64,000 nt of DNA. Origin: an uncultured Pelagibacteraceae bacterium (GTDB lineage Bacteria > Pseudomonadota > Alphaproteobacteria > Pelagibacterales > Pelagibacteraceae). The translations under genes and the position numbers were made by a program. The stretch is from NCBI GenBank assembly GCA_902623735.1, contig CACNUU010000003.1, forward strand, positions 1 to 64,000, in the 5' to 3' direction. The notes under the pieces are model-generated. The model saw nothing but the letters and a program-made list of their open reading frames with translations. It was not told the origin of the DNA and made no database searches. This document shows positions 1-10,399 of the stretch, one piece after another (position 1 is the first letter of the stretch; each line of letters opens with the position of its first letter).

Positions 1-1008
1 CTCAGAAATAGTAAATATAAATTTTCCAACTACTATTGGAGTAAGATCAGAGTTTATTTGATTTTGCCAATTAATAACCCCTGTCTTTATATCTATAGAA
101 TAAAACTGGTTTTTATTATTAGAAAAATAAATTGATTTATTATCACTAATTAATTCTGAATTCTTAAAATTATATGTTTCATTAAGCACTAGATTACTCT
201 GGGTTGGTAGTTGCCAGTTTACAGATCCATCAGCAATATCTATAGAAGTAATATCACCTAAAGAGTTTGTAAAAACTACATTATCTTTAACCAAAATTAT
301 TGAATATTTTGAGTTTGATAAAGTTAATGAAGTGTCAGTTTGATATTTCCAACATGGAGATCCATCTTTTATATAAAAACATCTAAGTATATTATTATAA
401 TCAACCGCAAATAGTTTTCCTTGAGAACTTCTAATTTTAGAATTAAATGGATAAGTATTGTTTTTCATCCAGATTAATTCACCGTCAAGACCATTTAAAT
501 AGAAAATTTTTCCTATATTATCTACTATAATTATATTTTTTCCTTCTTTAAAAAAACTTATTTTTGGGCTTAATTTTTTTTCAGATTTAGAATAATGATT
601 TTTTTTCCAAATTACTTTATGATTCTCGTCATAACGAATTATAGAACCTTTTCTGTCAAAAAATATAATACTATTTTCAAAAAATAATGGTTCAAAATTT
701 ATTTCATTTAAATCTTTAAATTTTAGAAATTTAAAACTTCCAATTTTGTCAAATGATCCTTTATATATTAATGAACCAAAGTTGTTTGTACTTTTTTTAA
801 AATCAATATTAGTTTTTATGTTTGACAAATCAATCTTAATTGATGGATTTAATTCCGCAATTTTATTTTTTTCATTTACAATAATTTTTTTTAAATTTTT
901 ATTACTCTCAAATTTATTCCTATCCTCATTCCAAATTTTTGAGTTAGGATTGAAAGAACAGCTAGATAGCGAAAAAAAAATTAATATTAAGTAAAATAAC
1001 TTATTCAC
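1..1008 (-). CDS. bamB: BamB-like outer-membrane assembly lipoprotein (PQQ/beta-propeller repeats), 3' part outside window
   Basis: Open minus-strand frame from GTG at 1008: (V/M)NKLFYLILIFFSLSSCSFNPNSK..., a lipoprotein signal with LSSC lipobox, then repeats such as 'DGELIWMKN', 'DGSPCWKYQ', 'DGSVNWQLP', 'TGVINWQNQ'. Adjacent to a YfgM-like gene. Confidence 0.8.
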   Translation of the reverse strand, partial: MNKLFYLILIFFSLSSCSFNPNSKIWNEDRNKFESNKNLKKIIVNEKNKIAELNPSIKIDLSNIKTNIDFKKSTNNFGSLIYKGSFDKIGSFKFLKFKDLNEINFEPLFFENSIIFFDRKGSIIRYDENHKVIWKKNHYSKSEKKLSPKISFFKEGKNIIIVDNIGKIFYLNGLDGELIWMKNNTYPFNSKIRSSQGKLFAVDYNNILRCFYIKDGSPCWKYQTDTSLTLSNSKYSIILVKDNVVFTNSLGDITSIDIADGSVNWQLPTQSNLVLNETYNFKNSELISDNKSIYFSNNKNQFYSIDIKTGVINWQNQINSDLTPIVVGKFIFTISE

Positions 1009-1645
1009 TGAAATCTCTGTTTAATCTCTTTTGAGATAATCTCAATAAATTATCATTTGCATTATCTAAAGTAATTATTTGGTTATAAAATTCTTTAGAT
1101 TTTAGTTTTTCATTTTTGGAGTAAAAAAACTCTGCAATCAAATATAGAGCGTGAGATTTCCAGACACTTTCAGAATTGATTAAAGGATTTAAAATATCTA
1201 ATAATTCACTTTCGTTTACATTTTCAGCATTATATAAACCTTTTTTATAAATTATAAGATTTTTGATTTCTTTTTCTAATGGTGTTTTTTTAATAAGAAT
1301 GTCAAAAAGTTTATTTACTTCATTTTTGTCTGTTATAATTTCGTTATCGATAATAAAATATAAAGATAAAGGAGAATAAGTTGGATCCTCTTCTTTTACT
1401 AAGTCTACAAAAGATTCTTTAGCTTTTGATTTATTTTCAACTGAAAACTCAATAACTGCATTGTTGTAATTATTTGATATTTCAATCTTTTTTCTTTTTT
1501 GAAACTCTTGAATAATAAAGAATATCACTATAGTTAAAATGATTATCGTAAGTGAAGAAATTAATAATTTTTTATTTTTGAAAAAAAAATTTTTTATTCT
1601 TTCATTTCTTGTGTTTGTATTGATAATAGAAATTTCTTCGTCCAT
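1001..1645 (-). CDS. YfgM-like tetratricopeptide-repeat-like membrane protein
   Basis: 214 aa, N-terminal cytosolic segment, one TM helix, helical repeats; position upstream of bamB. Confidence 0.65.
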   Translation of the reverse strand: MDEEISIINTNTRNERIKNFFFKNKKLLISSLTIIILTIVIFFIIQEFQKRKKIEISNNYNNAVIEFSVENKSKAKESFVDLVKEEDPTYSPLSLYFIIDNEIITDKNEVNKLFDILIKKTPLEKEIKNLIIYKKGLYNAENVNESELLDILNPLINSESVWKSHALYLIAEFFYSKNEKLKSKEFYNQIITLDNANDNLLRLSQKRLNRDFSE

Positions 1646-1648
1646 AAC

Positions 1649-4318
1649 CTAAATCATATTTCGTAGAACATACTGTAAAATTCCACCATTCTTATAGTAC
1701 TCCAATTCATTTTTAGTATCTATCCTACATAATGTTTCTATTTTTTTAATGTCACCTGATGAATATTTTATCTCTAGTCTAACTTTTTCTAAAGGGTTTA
1801 GTCCTTTTTCAAGGTCAATTATGCTTATTAATTCTGAGCCATTTAAATTTAAATTTTTTCTGTTAGTACCATTAATAAATTGAAGAGGTAAAACCCCCAT
1901 ACCTATTAAATTTGATCTATGTATTCTCTCAAAACTTTCAGCTATGACTGCTTTTATTCCAAGCAACTTAGTACCTTTAGCTGCCCAGTCTCTTGAGGAA
2001 CCGGTTCCATATTCCTTGCCTCCAAAAACTACTAAATCAGTACCTCTTTTTTTGTATTCAACTACGGCCTCATAAATTGGCATTACTTTCTCCTCTGGGT
2101 ACAGTTTTGTAAATCCACCCTCCGTACCTGGAGCCATTTCATTTTTAATTCTTATATTTGCAAACGTTCCTCTCATCATTACTTCGTGATTTCCCCTTCT
2201 TGATCCATAGGAATTAAAATCTTTTTGTTGAATTTGATGCTTCATAAAATAATCGCCAGTTGGACTATTTTTTTGGATATTTCCAGCAGGAGAAATATGA
2301 TCAGTTGTAACCATATCTCCTAAAATTAATAATGGTCTAGCATCTTTTATGGGCTGAAACCCCTCTGGTTCCTCTGGTAAGTTATCAAAAAATGGTGGTC
2401 TTTTCACATAAGTTGATCCCTCGTCCCAATTATATATATCACTTTTGACTGTATTAATTTGTTGCCATTGTTTTGGACCTTCTGAAACATTTGAATATCT
2501 CTTAACAAACATTTCGGCATTTAGAGATTTTTTCAAAGTTTCCTCTATTTCTTTATTTGAAGGCCAAATATCTTTTAAATAAATATCCTTTCCACTTTTA
2601 TCTTTTCCGAAAGAATCTTTATATAAATCAAATTCCATATGTCCTGCTAAGGCGTAAGCAACTACTAATGGAGGTGATGCCAAATAATTTGCTTTGATAT
2701 GGGGTGAAATTCTTCCCTCAAAATTTCTATTGCCTGACAACACCGAAACTGCAAAAATATTTTTTTTCTGGATAGCTTCGACAATATTTTCTGCTAATGG
2801 TCCAGAATTCCCTATACATGTGGTGCATCCGTAACCCACAAGATTAAAACCTAGTTTATCTAAATATTTGTTTAATCCTGCTTTATTTAAATAATCTGTT
2901 ACAACTTGTGAACCTGGAGCAAGTGAGGTTTTTACCCATGGTTTTACCTCTAGACCAAATTCAATAGCTTTTTTTGCAAGTAATCCAGCACCAATTAATA
3001 CATTTGGATTAGAAGTATTTGTGCAAGAAGTAATTGCTGCAATTAATATAGAGCCATCTTTTATATCAAAATCTGTGCTTTGAACTTTTGATGAAGAATA
3101 ATTTTCTTTTTTTGTAATATCTTTAAAAATTTTTTTAAAATTACTCGATGCATCTGTCAATAAAACTTTATCCTGCGGTCTTTTTGGTCCAGATATCGTT
3201 GGAACTACTGTGGTCATATCTAGCGTCAATGTATCTGTAAACACTATATCGTCGCTAGCCCATAGACCTTGGGCTTTTGCATATTCTTCAACAATTTTTA
3301 CAGTTAATTGATCTCTACCAGAAAATTTTAAATATCTTAATGTTTCATCATCTATAGGAAAAAAACCACAGGTTGCTCCATATTCAGGTGCCATATTTGC
3401 AATAGTTGCACGATCAGCTAATGATAAATTCTTCAAACCTTCTCCATAAAATTCAACAAATTTTCCAACAACTCCTTTATCTCTTAACATTTTTACTACT
3501 GTTAAAACTAAATCAGTTGCAGTAGTGCCTTCAGGCATCTTATTTTTCATTTCAAAACCTATTACTTCAGGAATTAGCATGGATATTGGTTGTCCTAACA
3601 TACCAGCCTCTGCTTCAATGCCACCAACCCCCCAGCCTAGTACTGATAATCCATTAACCATTGTAGTATGACTATCTGTTCCCACTAAGGTATCAGGGAA
3701 TAGGTATTCATTTCCCTCAAATTTCTCATTCCATACAACTTTAGATAAATATTCTAAATTTACTTGATGACAAATTCCTGTGCCAGGCGGAACAATTCTA
3801 AAATTATCAAATGCTTGTTGTCCCCACTTAAGAAACGAATACCTCTCACCATTCCTTTTAAATTCAATTTCAACATTTTTATCGAAAGAGTCTTGTTTTG
3901 CTGACTGATCCACTTGCACAGAATGATCAATAACTAAATCAACAGATGATAGGGGATTTATAGTTTTTGGATCTTTATTTTTTTCTTTAACTGCTTCACG
4001 CATTGCTGCTAAATCAGCTACAGCTGGAATACCTGTATAATCTTGTAGCAAAACTCTAGCGGGTCTATATGCAATTTCAGTATTTGATTTTTTTTCTTTT
4101 AACCAATCTTTAATTGCCTCTATTTGATTTTTAGTAACTGATAAATCGTCCTCATATCTCAATAAATTTTCAAGAAGCACTTTAAGAGATTTTGGTAATT
4201 TGGAAATGCCATTTAAACCATTGTCTTCTGCAATTTTTAATGAATAGTATTTATAATTTTTATTATCGACCTTAAGTTCTGTTAATGATTTATAAGAATT
4301 TTTTGTCCCTGGCTTCAT
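1649..4318 (-). CDS. acnA: Aconitate hydratase A
   Basis: 889 aa; motifs 'LVGTDSHTTMVNGLSVLGWGVGGIEAEA', 'ITSCTNTSNPNVLIGAGLLAKKA', 'GKEYGTGSSRDWAAKG'. Confidence 0.98.
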   Translation of the reverse strand: MKPGTKNSYKSLTELKVDNKNYKYYSLKIAEDNGLNGISKLPKSLKVLLENLLRYEDDLSVTKNQIEAIKDWLKEKKSNTEIAYRPARVLLQDYTGIPAVADLAAMREAVKEKNKDPKTINPLSSVDLVIDHSVQVDQSAKQDSFDKNVEIEFKRNGERYSFLKWGQQAFDNFRIVPPGTGICHQVNLEYLSKVVWNEKFEGNEYLFPDTLVGTDSHTTMVNGLSVLGWGVGGIEAEAGMLGQPISMLIPEVIGFEMKNKMPEGTTATDLVLTVVKMLRDKGVVGKFVEFYGEGLKNLSLADRATIANMAPEYGATCGFFPIDDETLRYLKFSGRDQLTVKIVEEYAKAQGLWASDDIVFTDTLTLDMTTVVPTISGPKRPQDKVLLTDASSNFKKIFKDITKKENYSSSKVQSTDFDIKDGSILIAAITSCTNTSNPNVLIGAGLLAKKAIEFGLEVKPWVKTSLAPGSQVVTDYLNKAGLNKYLDKLGFNLVGYGCTTCIGNSGPLAENIVEAIQKKNIFAVSVLSGNRNFEGRISPHIKANYLASPPLVVAYALAGHMEFDLYKDSFGKDKSGKDIYLKDIWPSNKEIEETLKKSLNAEMFVKRYSNVSEGPKQWQQINTVKSDIYNWDEGSTYVKRPPFFDNLPEEPEGFQPIKDARPLLILGDMVTTDHISPAGNIQKNSPTGDYFMKHQIQQKDFNSYGSRRGNHEVMMRGTFANIRIKNEMAPGTEGGFTKLYPEEKVMPIYEAVVEYKKRGTDLVVFGGKEYGTGSSRDWAAKGTKLLGIKAVIAESFERIHRSNLIGMGVLPLQFINGTNRKNLNLNGSELISIIDLEKGLNPLEKVRLEIKYSSGDIKKIETLCRIDTKNELEYYKNGGILQYVLRNMI

Positions 4319-4321
4319 ATG

Positions 4322-4912
4322 TTATATATAAAATGTTATTATGCTTAATAAAAGAAGTCCTGACATAACATAATTAAAGTACTTAATAAATTTATCATTT
4401 GTCGCGAATTTCCTTAAATATTTACCTACTAATGTCCAGAATGTAATACTAGATAGAGACACAAAGAAGGCAAAAAACACAACTTGAGTCGCATAACTTG
4501 CATAATTTTCACCATACTCCACATAGGTAGAGACAATTATTATACCTATTAATACACCTTTAGGATTTAAAAATTGAAAAATAAAAGTATCAAAAAAAGT
4601 TACTGGATTTTCATTTTTATTTTCAAGAGAAGATTTTGAAAAGCAAATTTTATAAGCCAAATAAACTAAAAATAAACTTCCTAAATAGGTTAAAATTATT
4701 TGAATTATTGGAAAAAGTTTAAATATATTTACTAAACCAATTGTTAAAGATAATACAAGTGAAGTAAACCCAAATGTAACTCCTAATATATGTGGTATAG
4801 TTTTTCTAATCCCAAAATTAAATCCCGAATAAGATGCAATTACATTATTAGGACCTGGAGTATAGGCTGCAACAATCCAGAATAAAGCCATCGATAAAAA
4901 TTCTGGATGCAT
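4322..4912 (-). CDS. LysE/RhtB family amino-acid exporter
   Basis: 196 aa membrane protein with 'WIVAAYTPGPNNVIASYSGFNFGIRKT' family motif. Confidence 0.85.
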   Translation of the reverse strand: MHPEFLSMALFWIVAAYTPGPNNVIASYSGFNFGIRKTIPHILGVTFGFTSLVLSLTIGLVNIFKLFPIIQIILTYLGSLFLVYLAYKICFSKSSLENKNENPVTFFDTFIFQFLNPKGVLIGIIIVSTYVEYGENYASYATQVVFFAFFVSLSSITFWTLVGKYLRKFATNDKFIKYFNYVMSGLLLLSIITFYI

Positions 4913-4913
4913 G

Positions 4914-5255
4914 TTAAGCTACTGGTAAACCATTTTCAGACTTTTGTGACGGATGAAGTAAAACTACTTTACCTTCCTTATCGATTGATCCTAGGATAAG
5001 CACCTGTGAGACAATACCAGCAATATTTTTTTCTGGAAAATTACATACTCCCACGACCTGTTTACCTTTTAAATTTTCTTCATTGTAATAGTGAGTAATT
5101 TGAGCAGAGGATTTTTTAATTCCAATTTCTTTTCCAAAATCTACCTCTATAACTAGTGAAGGCTTTCTCGCTTTCTCATTTTTTCTAACTGAAATTACAG
5201 TTCCTACTCTAATGTCAACTTTATCAAATATATCAAATGTTATTTGTTCTTTCAT
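4914..5255 (-). CDS. csaA: tRNA-binding domain protein, CsaA-like
   Basis: 113 aa, 'FDKVDIRVGTVISV...KPSLVIEVDFG...QVVGVCNFP', CsaA-type OB fold. Confidence 0.85.
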   Translation of the reverse strand: MKEQITFDIFDKVDIRVGTVISVRKNEKARKPSLVIEVDFGKEIGIKKSSAQITHYYNEENLKGKQVVGVCNFPEKNIAGIVSQVLILGSIDKEGKVVLLHPSQKSENGLPVA

Positions 5256-5284
5256 AAATTGGGTAAATATATTAATTATTAAGC

Positions 5285-6475
5285 ATGAGTACAGAAATTA
5301 ATTTAGAAGAATTATATAATAATTCGATTACTATTTTGTCTGATTTAATAGGTTTTAAAACAATTTCAGGAGATGATAATAATGAGTTAATAAATTATTG
5401 TGAAGACTATCTTGGCAAATTAGGTGCATCATCTTTCAAAACTTTTGATGAAAATAAAAAAAGAGTAAATTTATTTGCAACAATCAAGGCTAAGAAGGCT
5501 AATGGTATAAAACCTATTATTCTTTCAGGTCACACAGATACAGTACCTGTCTCAAAAAGTTGGAGCACAGATCCGTTTAAAGCGACAATTAAGGGAGATA
5601 AACTTTATGGGCGAGGATCATGTGATATGAAAGGTTTTATTGCATGCACTTTAGCTTTCGCACCAATTTTTTCTAAAATAAAATTGAACAGAGATATACA
5701 TTTTTCATTTACATTTGACGAAGAAACCGCTTGTTTAGGAGCCCCAATATTGATTGAAGAGCTTAAAAGAAGAAAAATTAAAGATGGAATTTGTATAGTG
5801 GGAGAACCTACCAAGATGAAAATCATTGATGCTCATAAAGGATGTTATGAATACACCACTTATTTTGAAGGATTAGCAGGTCACAGCTCGATGCCACATA
5901 AAGGGGTAAGTGCAGTTGAGTTTGCATCAAGATATGCAAATAAATTGATTGAACTTAGAGAGGAGTTAAAAAAAAGAGCTCCCAAGAACTCAATCTTTGA
6001 TCCACCATTTTCAACACTACAAGTTGGTGGAATTTTTGGAGGAATAGCACACAATGTAATTGCAGATAAGTGTCATGTAGATTGGGAAACAAGACCTGTT
6101 GTTAAAGAAGATGGAGTTTTTTTAAATCAAAAAATTGATGAATATGCTAACAATGTTCTTTTAAAAGAAATGAAAAAAATATTTCCTGATGCAAAAATAA
6201 CAAAAAAAATAATTGGTGAAGTCGCAGGTTTCGATCGTGTAAAAAATTCAGAAGCCTGTGAATTAGTTTCAAGTTTAACTGGGGATAATAGTAGAGAGGT
6301 AGTATCTTTTGGAACAGAGGCAGGTTTGTTTCAAGAGGTTGGTATCAGCACTGTTGTATGTGGACCTGGTTCTATTGAACAAGCTCACAAGGTAGATGAG
6401 TATATTGAACTTAGTGAAATTAAAAAGTGTTTAAAATTTCTAGACGGTATAAAAAATAAATCGGCTTTGAATTAA
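5285..6475 (+). CDS. argE: Acetylornithine deacetylase-like M20 peptidase
   Basis: 396 aa; 'ILSGHTDTVPV', 'LYGRGSCDMKGFIA', 'DEETACLGA', 'GEPT', 'GTEAGLFQ'. Confidence 0.85.
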   Translation: MSTEINLEELYNNSITILSDLIGFKTISGDDNNELINYCEDYLGKLGASSFKTFDENKKRVNLFATIKAKKANGIKPIILSGHTDTVPVSKSWSTDPFKATIKGDKLYGRGSCDMKGFIACTLAFAPIFSKIKLNRDIHFSFTFDEETACLGAPILIEELKRRKIKDGICIVGEPTKMKIIDAHKGCYEYTTYFEGLAGHSSMPHKGVSAVEFASRYANKLIELREELKKRAPKNSIFDPPFSTLQVGGIFGGIAHNVIADKCHVDWETRPVVKEDGVFLNQKIDEYANNVLLKEMKKIFPDAKITKKIIGEVAGFDRVKNSEACELVSSLTGDNSREVVSFGTEAGLFQEVGISTVVCGPGSIEQAHKVDEYIELSEIKKCLKFLDGIKNKSALN

Positions 6476-6479
6476 TAAA

Positions 6480-6508
6480 TTGTTAAGAAATCTAAATTAA
6501 TCTATAAT
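6480..6508 (+). promoter_or_regulatory. Candidate sigma70 promoter of the allantoin gene set (TTGTTA-N17-TATAAT)
   Basis: -35 TTGTTA 6480-6485, 17-nt spacer, -10 TATAAT 6503-6508; the ATG at 6514 lies 5 nt after the -10. Confidence 0.65.
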
Positions 6509-6513
6509 TGTAC

Positions 6514-7413
6514 ATGATCAAAAAAAATTCACGAGACCTCATAGGGTATGGAAGAAAAGGAAAAAAAGTTTCATGGCCCAATAACGCTAAATTAGCTCTT
6601 CAAATAGTTTTAAATTATGAGGAAGGTGGAGAAAATTGTGTATTAAATGGAGATAAATACTCAGAAAATTTTTTATCAGAAATCATTGGTGCTAAGGCGA
6701 TAAAAGGTAGACATATAAGTATGGAAAGCATTTATGAATACGGGTCTAGATCAGGGTTTTGGAGATTAGACAGATTATTCAGAGAAAAGAAAATTCCTGT
6801 AACTATTTTTGGAGTAGGATTAGCATTAAAACAAAACATAGATGTATGTAACGCAATAAAAAACGGTGACTATGAAATTGCAGCTCATGGTTATAGATGG
6901 ATTGACTATCAAAATGTAAAAAAAACAGTAGAAAAAAAACATATGCAAATGGCTATTAAAACAATAAAAAATATCTTTGGTTCAAGGCCGTTAGGTTGGT
7001 ATACAGGTCGATGCAGTCCAAACACTAGAGATTTAGTTTTTGATGAGGGAGGATTTTTATATGATAGTGATAGCTATAGTGACGATCTACCTTATTGGGA
7101 ATATAGAGGAAAAAAGAAACAACTTATCATTCCTTACACTTTAGACAATAATGATATGCGATTTGCAACAAACCAAGGATTCAATACTGGGGACCATTTT
7201 TATAATTATTTAAAAGATAGCTTTGATACTTTATATGAAGAAGGAAAAGCTAGTCCTAAAATGATGTCAGTTGGATTACATTGTAGGCTAATAGGAAGAC
7301 CCGGAAGAATTCAATCATTAAAAAAATTTTTAGATTATGTTCTAAAATTCGAGGATATATGGATTTGTAAAAGAATTGATATAGCTAACTATTGGATTAA
7401 AAATTACTCATAA
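6514..7413 (+). CDS. puuE: Polysaccharide-deacetylase-type allantoinase (PuuE-like)
   Basis: 'DLIGYGRKGKKVSWPNNAKLALQIVLNYEEGGE', 'FGVGLALKQN', 'AAHGYRWIDYQ', 'GWYTGRCSPNTRDL'; next to allantoicase. Start moved from the track TTG (6508) to ATG 6514. Confidence 0.88.
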   Translation: MIKKNSRDLIGYGRKGKKVSWPNNAKLALQIVLNYEEGGENCVLNGDKYSENFLSEIIGAKAIKGRHISMESIYEYGSRSGFWRLDRLFREKKIPVTIFGVGLALKQNIDVCNAIKNGDYEIAAHGYRWIDYQNVKKTVEKKHMQMAIKTIKNIFGSRPLGWYTGRCSPNTRDLVFDEGGFLYDSDSYSDDLPYWEYRGKKKQLIIPYTLDNNDMRFATNQGFNTGDHFYNYLKDSFDTLYEEGKASPKMMSVGLHCRLIGRPGRIQSLKKFLDYVLKFEDIWICKRIDIANYWIKNYS

Positions 7414-7414
7414 A

Positions 7415-8398
7415 ATGAAGGAAAAGATAATATTTACTAATGGATTGATAGATTTAGCTCAACCAAGGTTGGGTACAAAAGTGATTTATAAAACTGATGA
7501 TTTTTTTGCTTCTGCAAATAGAATTATTAGTCCAACATCACCAGTGTTCAAAGAGGGAGTGTTTGATAAACACGGAAAATGGATGGATGGATGGGAATCT
7601 AGAAGAAAAAGAACTTTAGGACACGATTACATTGTTTTGAAATTGGGTAAGCCAGGAAGAATTTCTAAGATTGATGTAGATACATCTCATTTTAATGGTA
7701 ATCAACCCTCAATGGTCTCAATTGAAGGAGCCAATTCCAATTCAAACAAAATCACACAATTTAAATGGACCTCAATTCTTTCGAAAAAAAAGGTTAAAGC
7801 TAATTCACATCATTTTTTTTCAGTCAAAAACAATAATATATTTACACATATAAAATTTAACATTTTTCCTGATGGCGGTGTTGCTAGATTAAGATTATAT
7901 GGTTCAATTGCAAAATCAAAAAAATTTAAGAATAAAAAAATAAACCTAGCTTCATTACTTGATGGGGCATCAGTTATCGCTTGTAATAATGAACACTTTG
8001 GGAAAGCTGAAAATATTTTAGCTCCTGGAAAAGCAAAAAATATGGGTGACGGTTGGGAGACCAGAAGAAGAAGGGGTAAGGGAAATGACTGGTTAATTCT
8101 AAATTCAATTGATGGTAGATCTATTGATAAAATCGAAATTTCAACACATCATTTTAAAGGAAATTATCCAAGTTACTGTTCTTTACAAGCTGCTTATTTG
8201 CCATCTAAAAATTCTAAAAAAATTGTAAGCTCCTCAAATAAATGGAAATATTTATTAAAAAATACAAAATTATCAGCTAATAAAACTCATAAATTTAAAA
8301 ATTCTCTTATGAAAAGAGAAAAAATTAATCATATTAAAATTAACATATTTCCTGATGGAGGTATCTCAAGATTTAAAATTTTTGGTAAAAAAATATGA
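7415..8398 (+). CDS. alc: Allantoicase
   Basis: 327 aa with two internally repeated halves: 'DGWESRRKRTLGHDYIVLKLG' / 'DGWETRRRRGKGNDWLILNS'; 'HFNGNQPS' / 'HFKGNYPSYCSLQAA'; 'FPDGGVARLRLYG' / 'FPDGGISRFKIFG'. Confidence 0.93.
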   Translation: MKEKIIFTNGLIDLAQPRLGTKVIYKTDDFFASANRIISPTSPVFKEGVFDKHGKWMDGWESRRKRTLGHDYIVLKLGKPGRISKIDVDTSHFNGNQPSMVSIEGANSNSNKITQFKWTSILSKKKVKANSHHFFSVKNNNIFTHIKFNIFPDGGVARLRLYGSIAKSKKFKNKKINLASLLDGASVIACNNEHFGKAENILAPGKAKNMGDGWETRRRRGKGNDWLILNSIDGRSIDKIEISTHHFKGNYPSYCSLQAAYLPSKNSKKIVSSSNKWKYLLKNTKLSANKTHKFKNSLMKREKINHIKINIFPDGGISRFKIFGKKI

Positions 8399-8898
8399 CT
8401 GAATTAGTTGTAAAACCAAAACCAATCACGAAAGAAAATTTTAGAAAATTTGGCGACATGATAACAACTGCAGATATTAAGCCTATTGAGATTAATAATG
8501 GTTATGCAAAACGATATGATGGTATTGCAAATTTAAATACTAAAAAAAATAATGGTGAGTCGACTATTAGTATTTTTTCAGCTCTTAAAAGATCTTTTCC
8601 CATGAAAGTAGATATGATGGAAAAACATCCACTTGGAAGCCAAGCTTTTATTCCGATGAAAGAAACAACTTTTTTAGCTTTCGTAGCTCCTGAAGGCGAC
8701 AGACCAGACTTAGATAAAATTGAATCTTTTATAATTCCAAGAGGAATAGGAATTAATTATAATCCAGGTATTTGGCATTTCCCTTTAATATCTACAGAGG
8801 ACATGAACTTTTTAGTTGTAGATAGATTGGGTGATGGAGAAAACCTTGTTCTCTATGATCTAAATAAAGAAAATATTACTTTAGAATTCAAATCATAA
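8395..8898 (+). CDS. allA: Ureidoglycolate lyase
   Basis: 167 aa; 'HPLGSQAFIPM', 'FIIPRGIGINYNPGIWHFPL'; start overlaps the allantoicase stop. Confidence 0.9.
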   Translation: MTELVVKPKPITKENFRKFGDMITTADIKPIEINNGYAKRYDGIANLNTKKNNGESTISIFSALKRSFPMKVDMMEKHPLGSQAFIPMKETTFLAFVAPEGDRPDLDKIESFIIPRGIGINYNPGIWHFPLISTEDMNFLVVDRLGDGENLVLYDLNKENITLEFKS

Positions 8899-8900
8899 AA

Positions 8901-8930
8901 AAAGCCCATCAATGAAAATTGATGGGCTTT
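8901..8930. terminator. Bidirectional intrinsic terminator between convergent allA and NCS1 permease
   Basis: 13-bp perfect stem AAAGCCCATCAAT-GAAA-ATTGATGGGCTTT with T-rich flanks on both strands. Confidence 0.9.
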
Positions 8931-8944
8931 AATTTTAAATTTAA

Positions 8945-10399
8945 TTATCTTTTTGAAGATGATATTGCCAAGTGAATTAAAGCACCTAATGCTGCTCCAA
9001 TTATCCAAGCGTATCCTCCGCCACCACCTAAGTTAGCAAAGAAATCATCTAGTCCCATGAATAAAATGTTAGGCCATACTGTACCAACAGCTATATATCC
9101 TGATAGTGCCCAGGCTAACATTCCTTTTCCATTGAAACCACCATTGTAGTGATACTTACCACTAGGTGAGTCACTAAATAGATCATCAACATCTAATCTT
9201 TGTTTTTTAATTATATAGTAATCAGTAATCATGATACCAAATACAGGAGCTAAAATTGCACCTAAAGTGTTTACAAATGGAAACATTCCCATTTGAGTGA
9301 TTACCGCAACCCATAAACCACCAATTACAAAACCAAAACCAGCAGTTATTAAACCACCAATTCTAAAATTAATTTTGCTTGGGATTAAGTTAGCAAGGTC
9401 ATACGCAGGAGGTATAAAGTTTGCAACCATATTAATACCAACTGTCGCTGCAAAAAATGCAAATGCTGCAACAATTGTTAACACAATGTTATCTACTTTA
9501 GCTACCATATCAGTTGGACTTGCTACATATTCTCCAAAGATAGCAATTGTTCCACCAGTAATCATTAAAGTAATGAATGAAAAGAAAACTACGTTACCTA
9601 CTAATCCCCATAGGTTACCTTTTTTCATTTCATCTTCATCTTTAACAAATCTAGCAAAGTCACCGAAGTTAATTACCACAGCAGCAAAATATCCAACCAT
9701 AATTGAAAATACTGCCAAGAATGCACCAAATGAACCTAAACCTTCAAATCCACCTGAACGTTCTCCACCAGAAAATATTTCTCCAACTTCTGATAGAAGG
9801 CTTCCTCCAGCTTTAAACCAAATTACTATCATCAATAGAACCATCACAACATAAACTGCTGGTCCTGCAAAGTTCAAGAATCTTTTTACTAGATCTATTC
9901 CTTGCCAGAATAAGTAAACTTGGAATCCTGACACAAATATAAATGATACCCACATTACTCCTGTCATTCCTAGAAACATTTCAGTCCCAGGATTGCCAGT
10001 AATAGCTGTAATTAGTAGTGCCACAGCAGTCGATGCTGCATATGTTTGTGCTCCATACCAGAACATTGCCACAAGCCCTCTTGCCATTGCAGGAAAGTTT
10101 GCACCAAATACACCCATACTTACTCGGGCGAATACTGGATAAGGAATACCATGTTTGACACTTGGTTTACCTGATAGGTTTACTAACCACATGATAAAAA
10201 AGCCAGCAAGTATTAAAGCTAAAAATACTGCCCAACCATTTAACCCTGAGGCTATAAATAGTGATGCTGCTAAAGTATATCCAAATAAGCTTTGAACATC
10301 ATTTGCCCATACGTTGAAAATTTCGAACCATCCCCAATTCTTTTTATTTGACGGAGTTGGTGCCAAATCAGCATTGTAGAGCGATTTTGATCTACTCAT
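8945..10399 (-). CDS. NCS1-family nucleobase/allantoin/hydantoin-type permease
   Basis: 484 aa; 'YNADLAPTPSNKKNWGWFEIFNVWANDVQSLFGYTLAASLF', 'GIPYPVFARVSMGVFGANFPAMARG', 'WYGAQTY'; GAGGAG Shine-Dalgarno. Confidence 0.9.
   Translation of the reverse strand: MSRSKSLYNADLAPTPSNKKNWGWFEIFNVWANDVQSLFGYTLAASLFIASGLNGWAVFLALILAGFFIMWLVNLSGKPSVKHGIPYPVFARVSMGVFGANFPAMARGLVAMFWYGAQTYAASTAVALLITAITGNPGTEMFLGMTGVMWVSFIFVSGFQVYLFWQGIDLVKRFLNFAGPAVYVVMVLLMIVIWFKAGGSLLSEVGEIFSGGERSGGFEGLGSFGAFLAVFSIMVGYFAAVVINFGDFARFVKDEDEMKKGNLWGLVGNVVFFSFITLMITGGTIAIFGEYVASPTDMVAKVDNIVLTIVAAFAFFAATVGINMVANFIPPAYDLANLIPSKINFRIGGLITAGFGFVIGGLWVAVITQMGMFPFVNTLGAILAPVFGIMITDYYIIKKQRLDVDDLFSDSPSGKYHYNGGFNGKGMLAWALSGYIAVGTVWPNILFMGLDDFFANLGGGGGYAWIIGAALGALIHLAISSSKR

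Noticed and set aside
746-994. 82-aa plus-strand ORF
   Set aside because: Antisense to the bamB-like lipoprotein frame, low-complexity Phe/Leu-rich; artefact.
9297-9854. 185-aa plus-strand ORF
   Set aside because: Fully antisense to the well-supported NCS1 permease; Pro/Thr/Lys-rich composition typical of antisense translation of a membrane protein gene.
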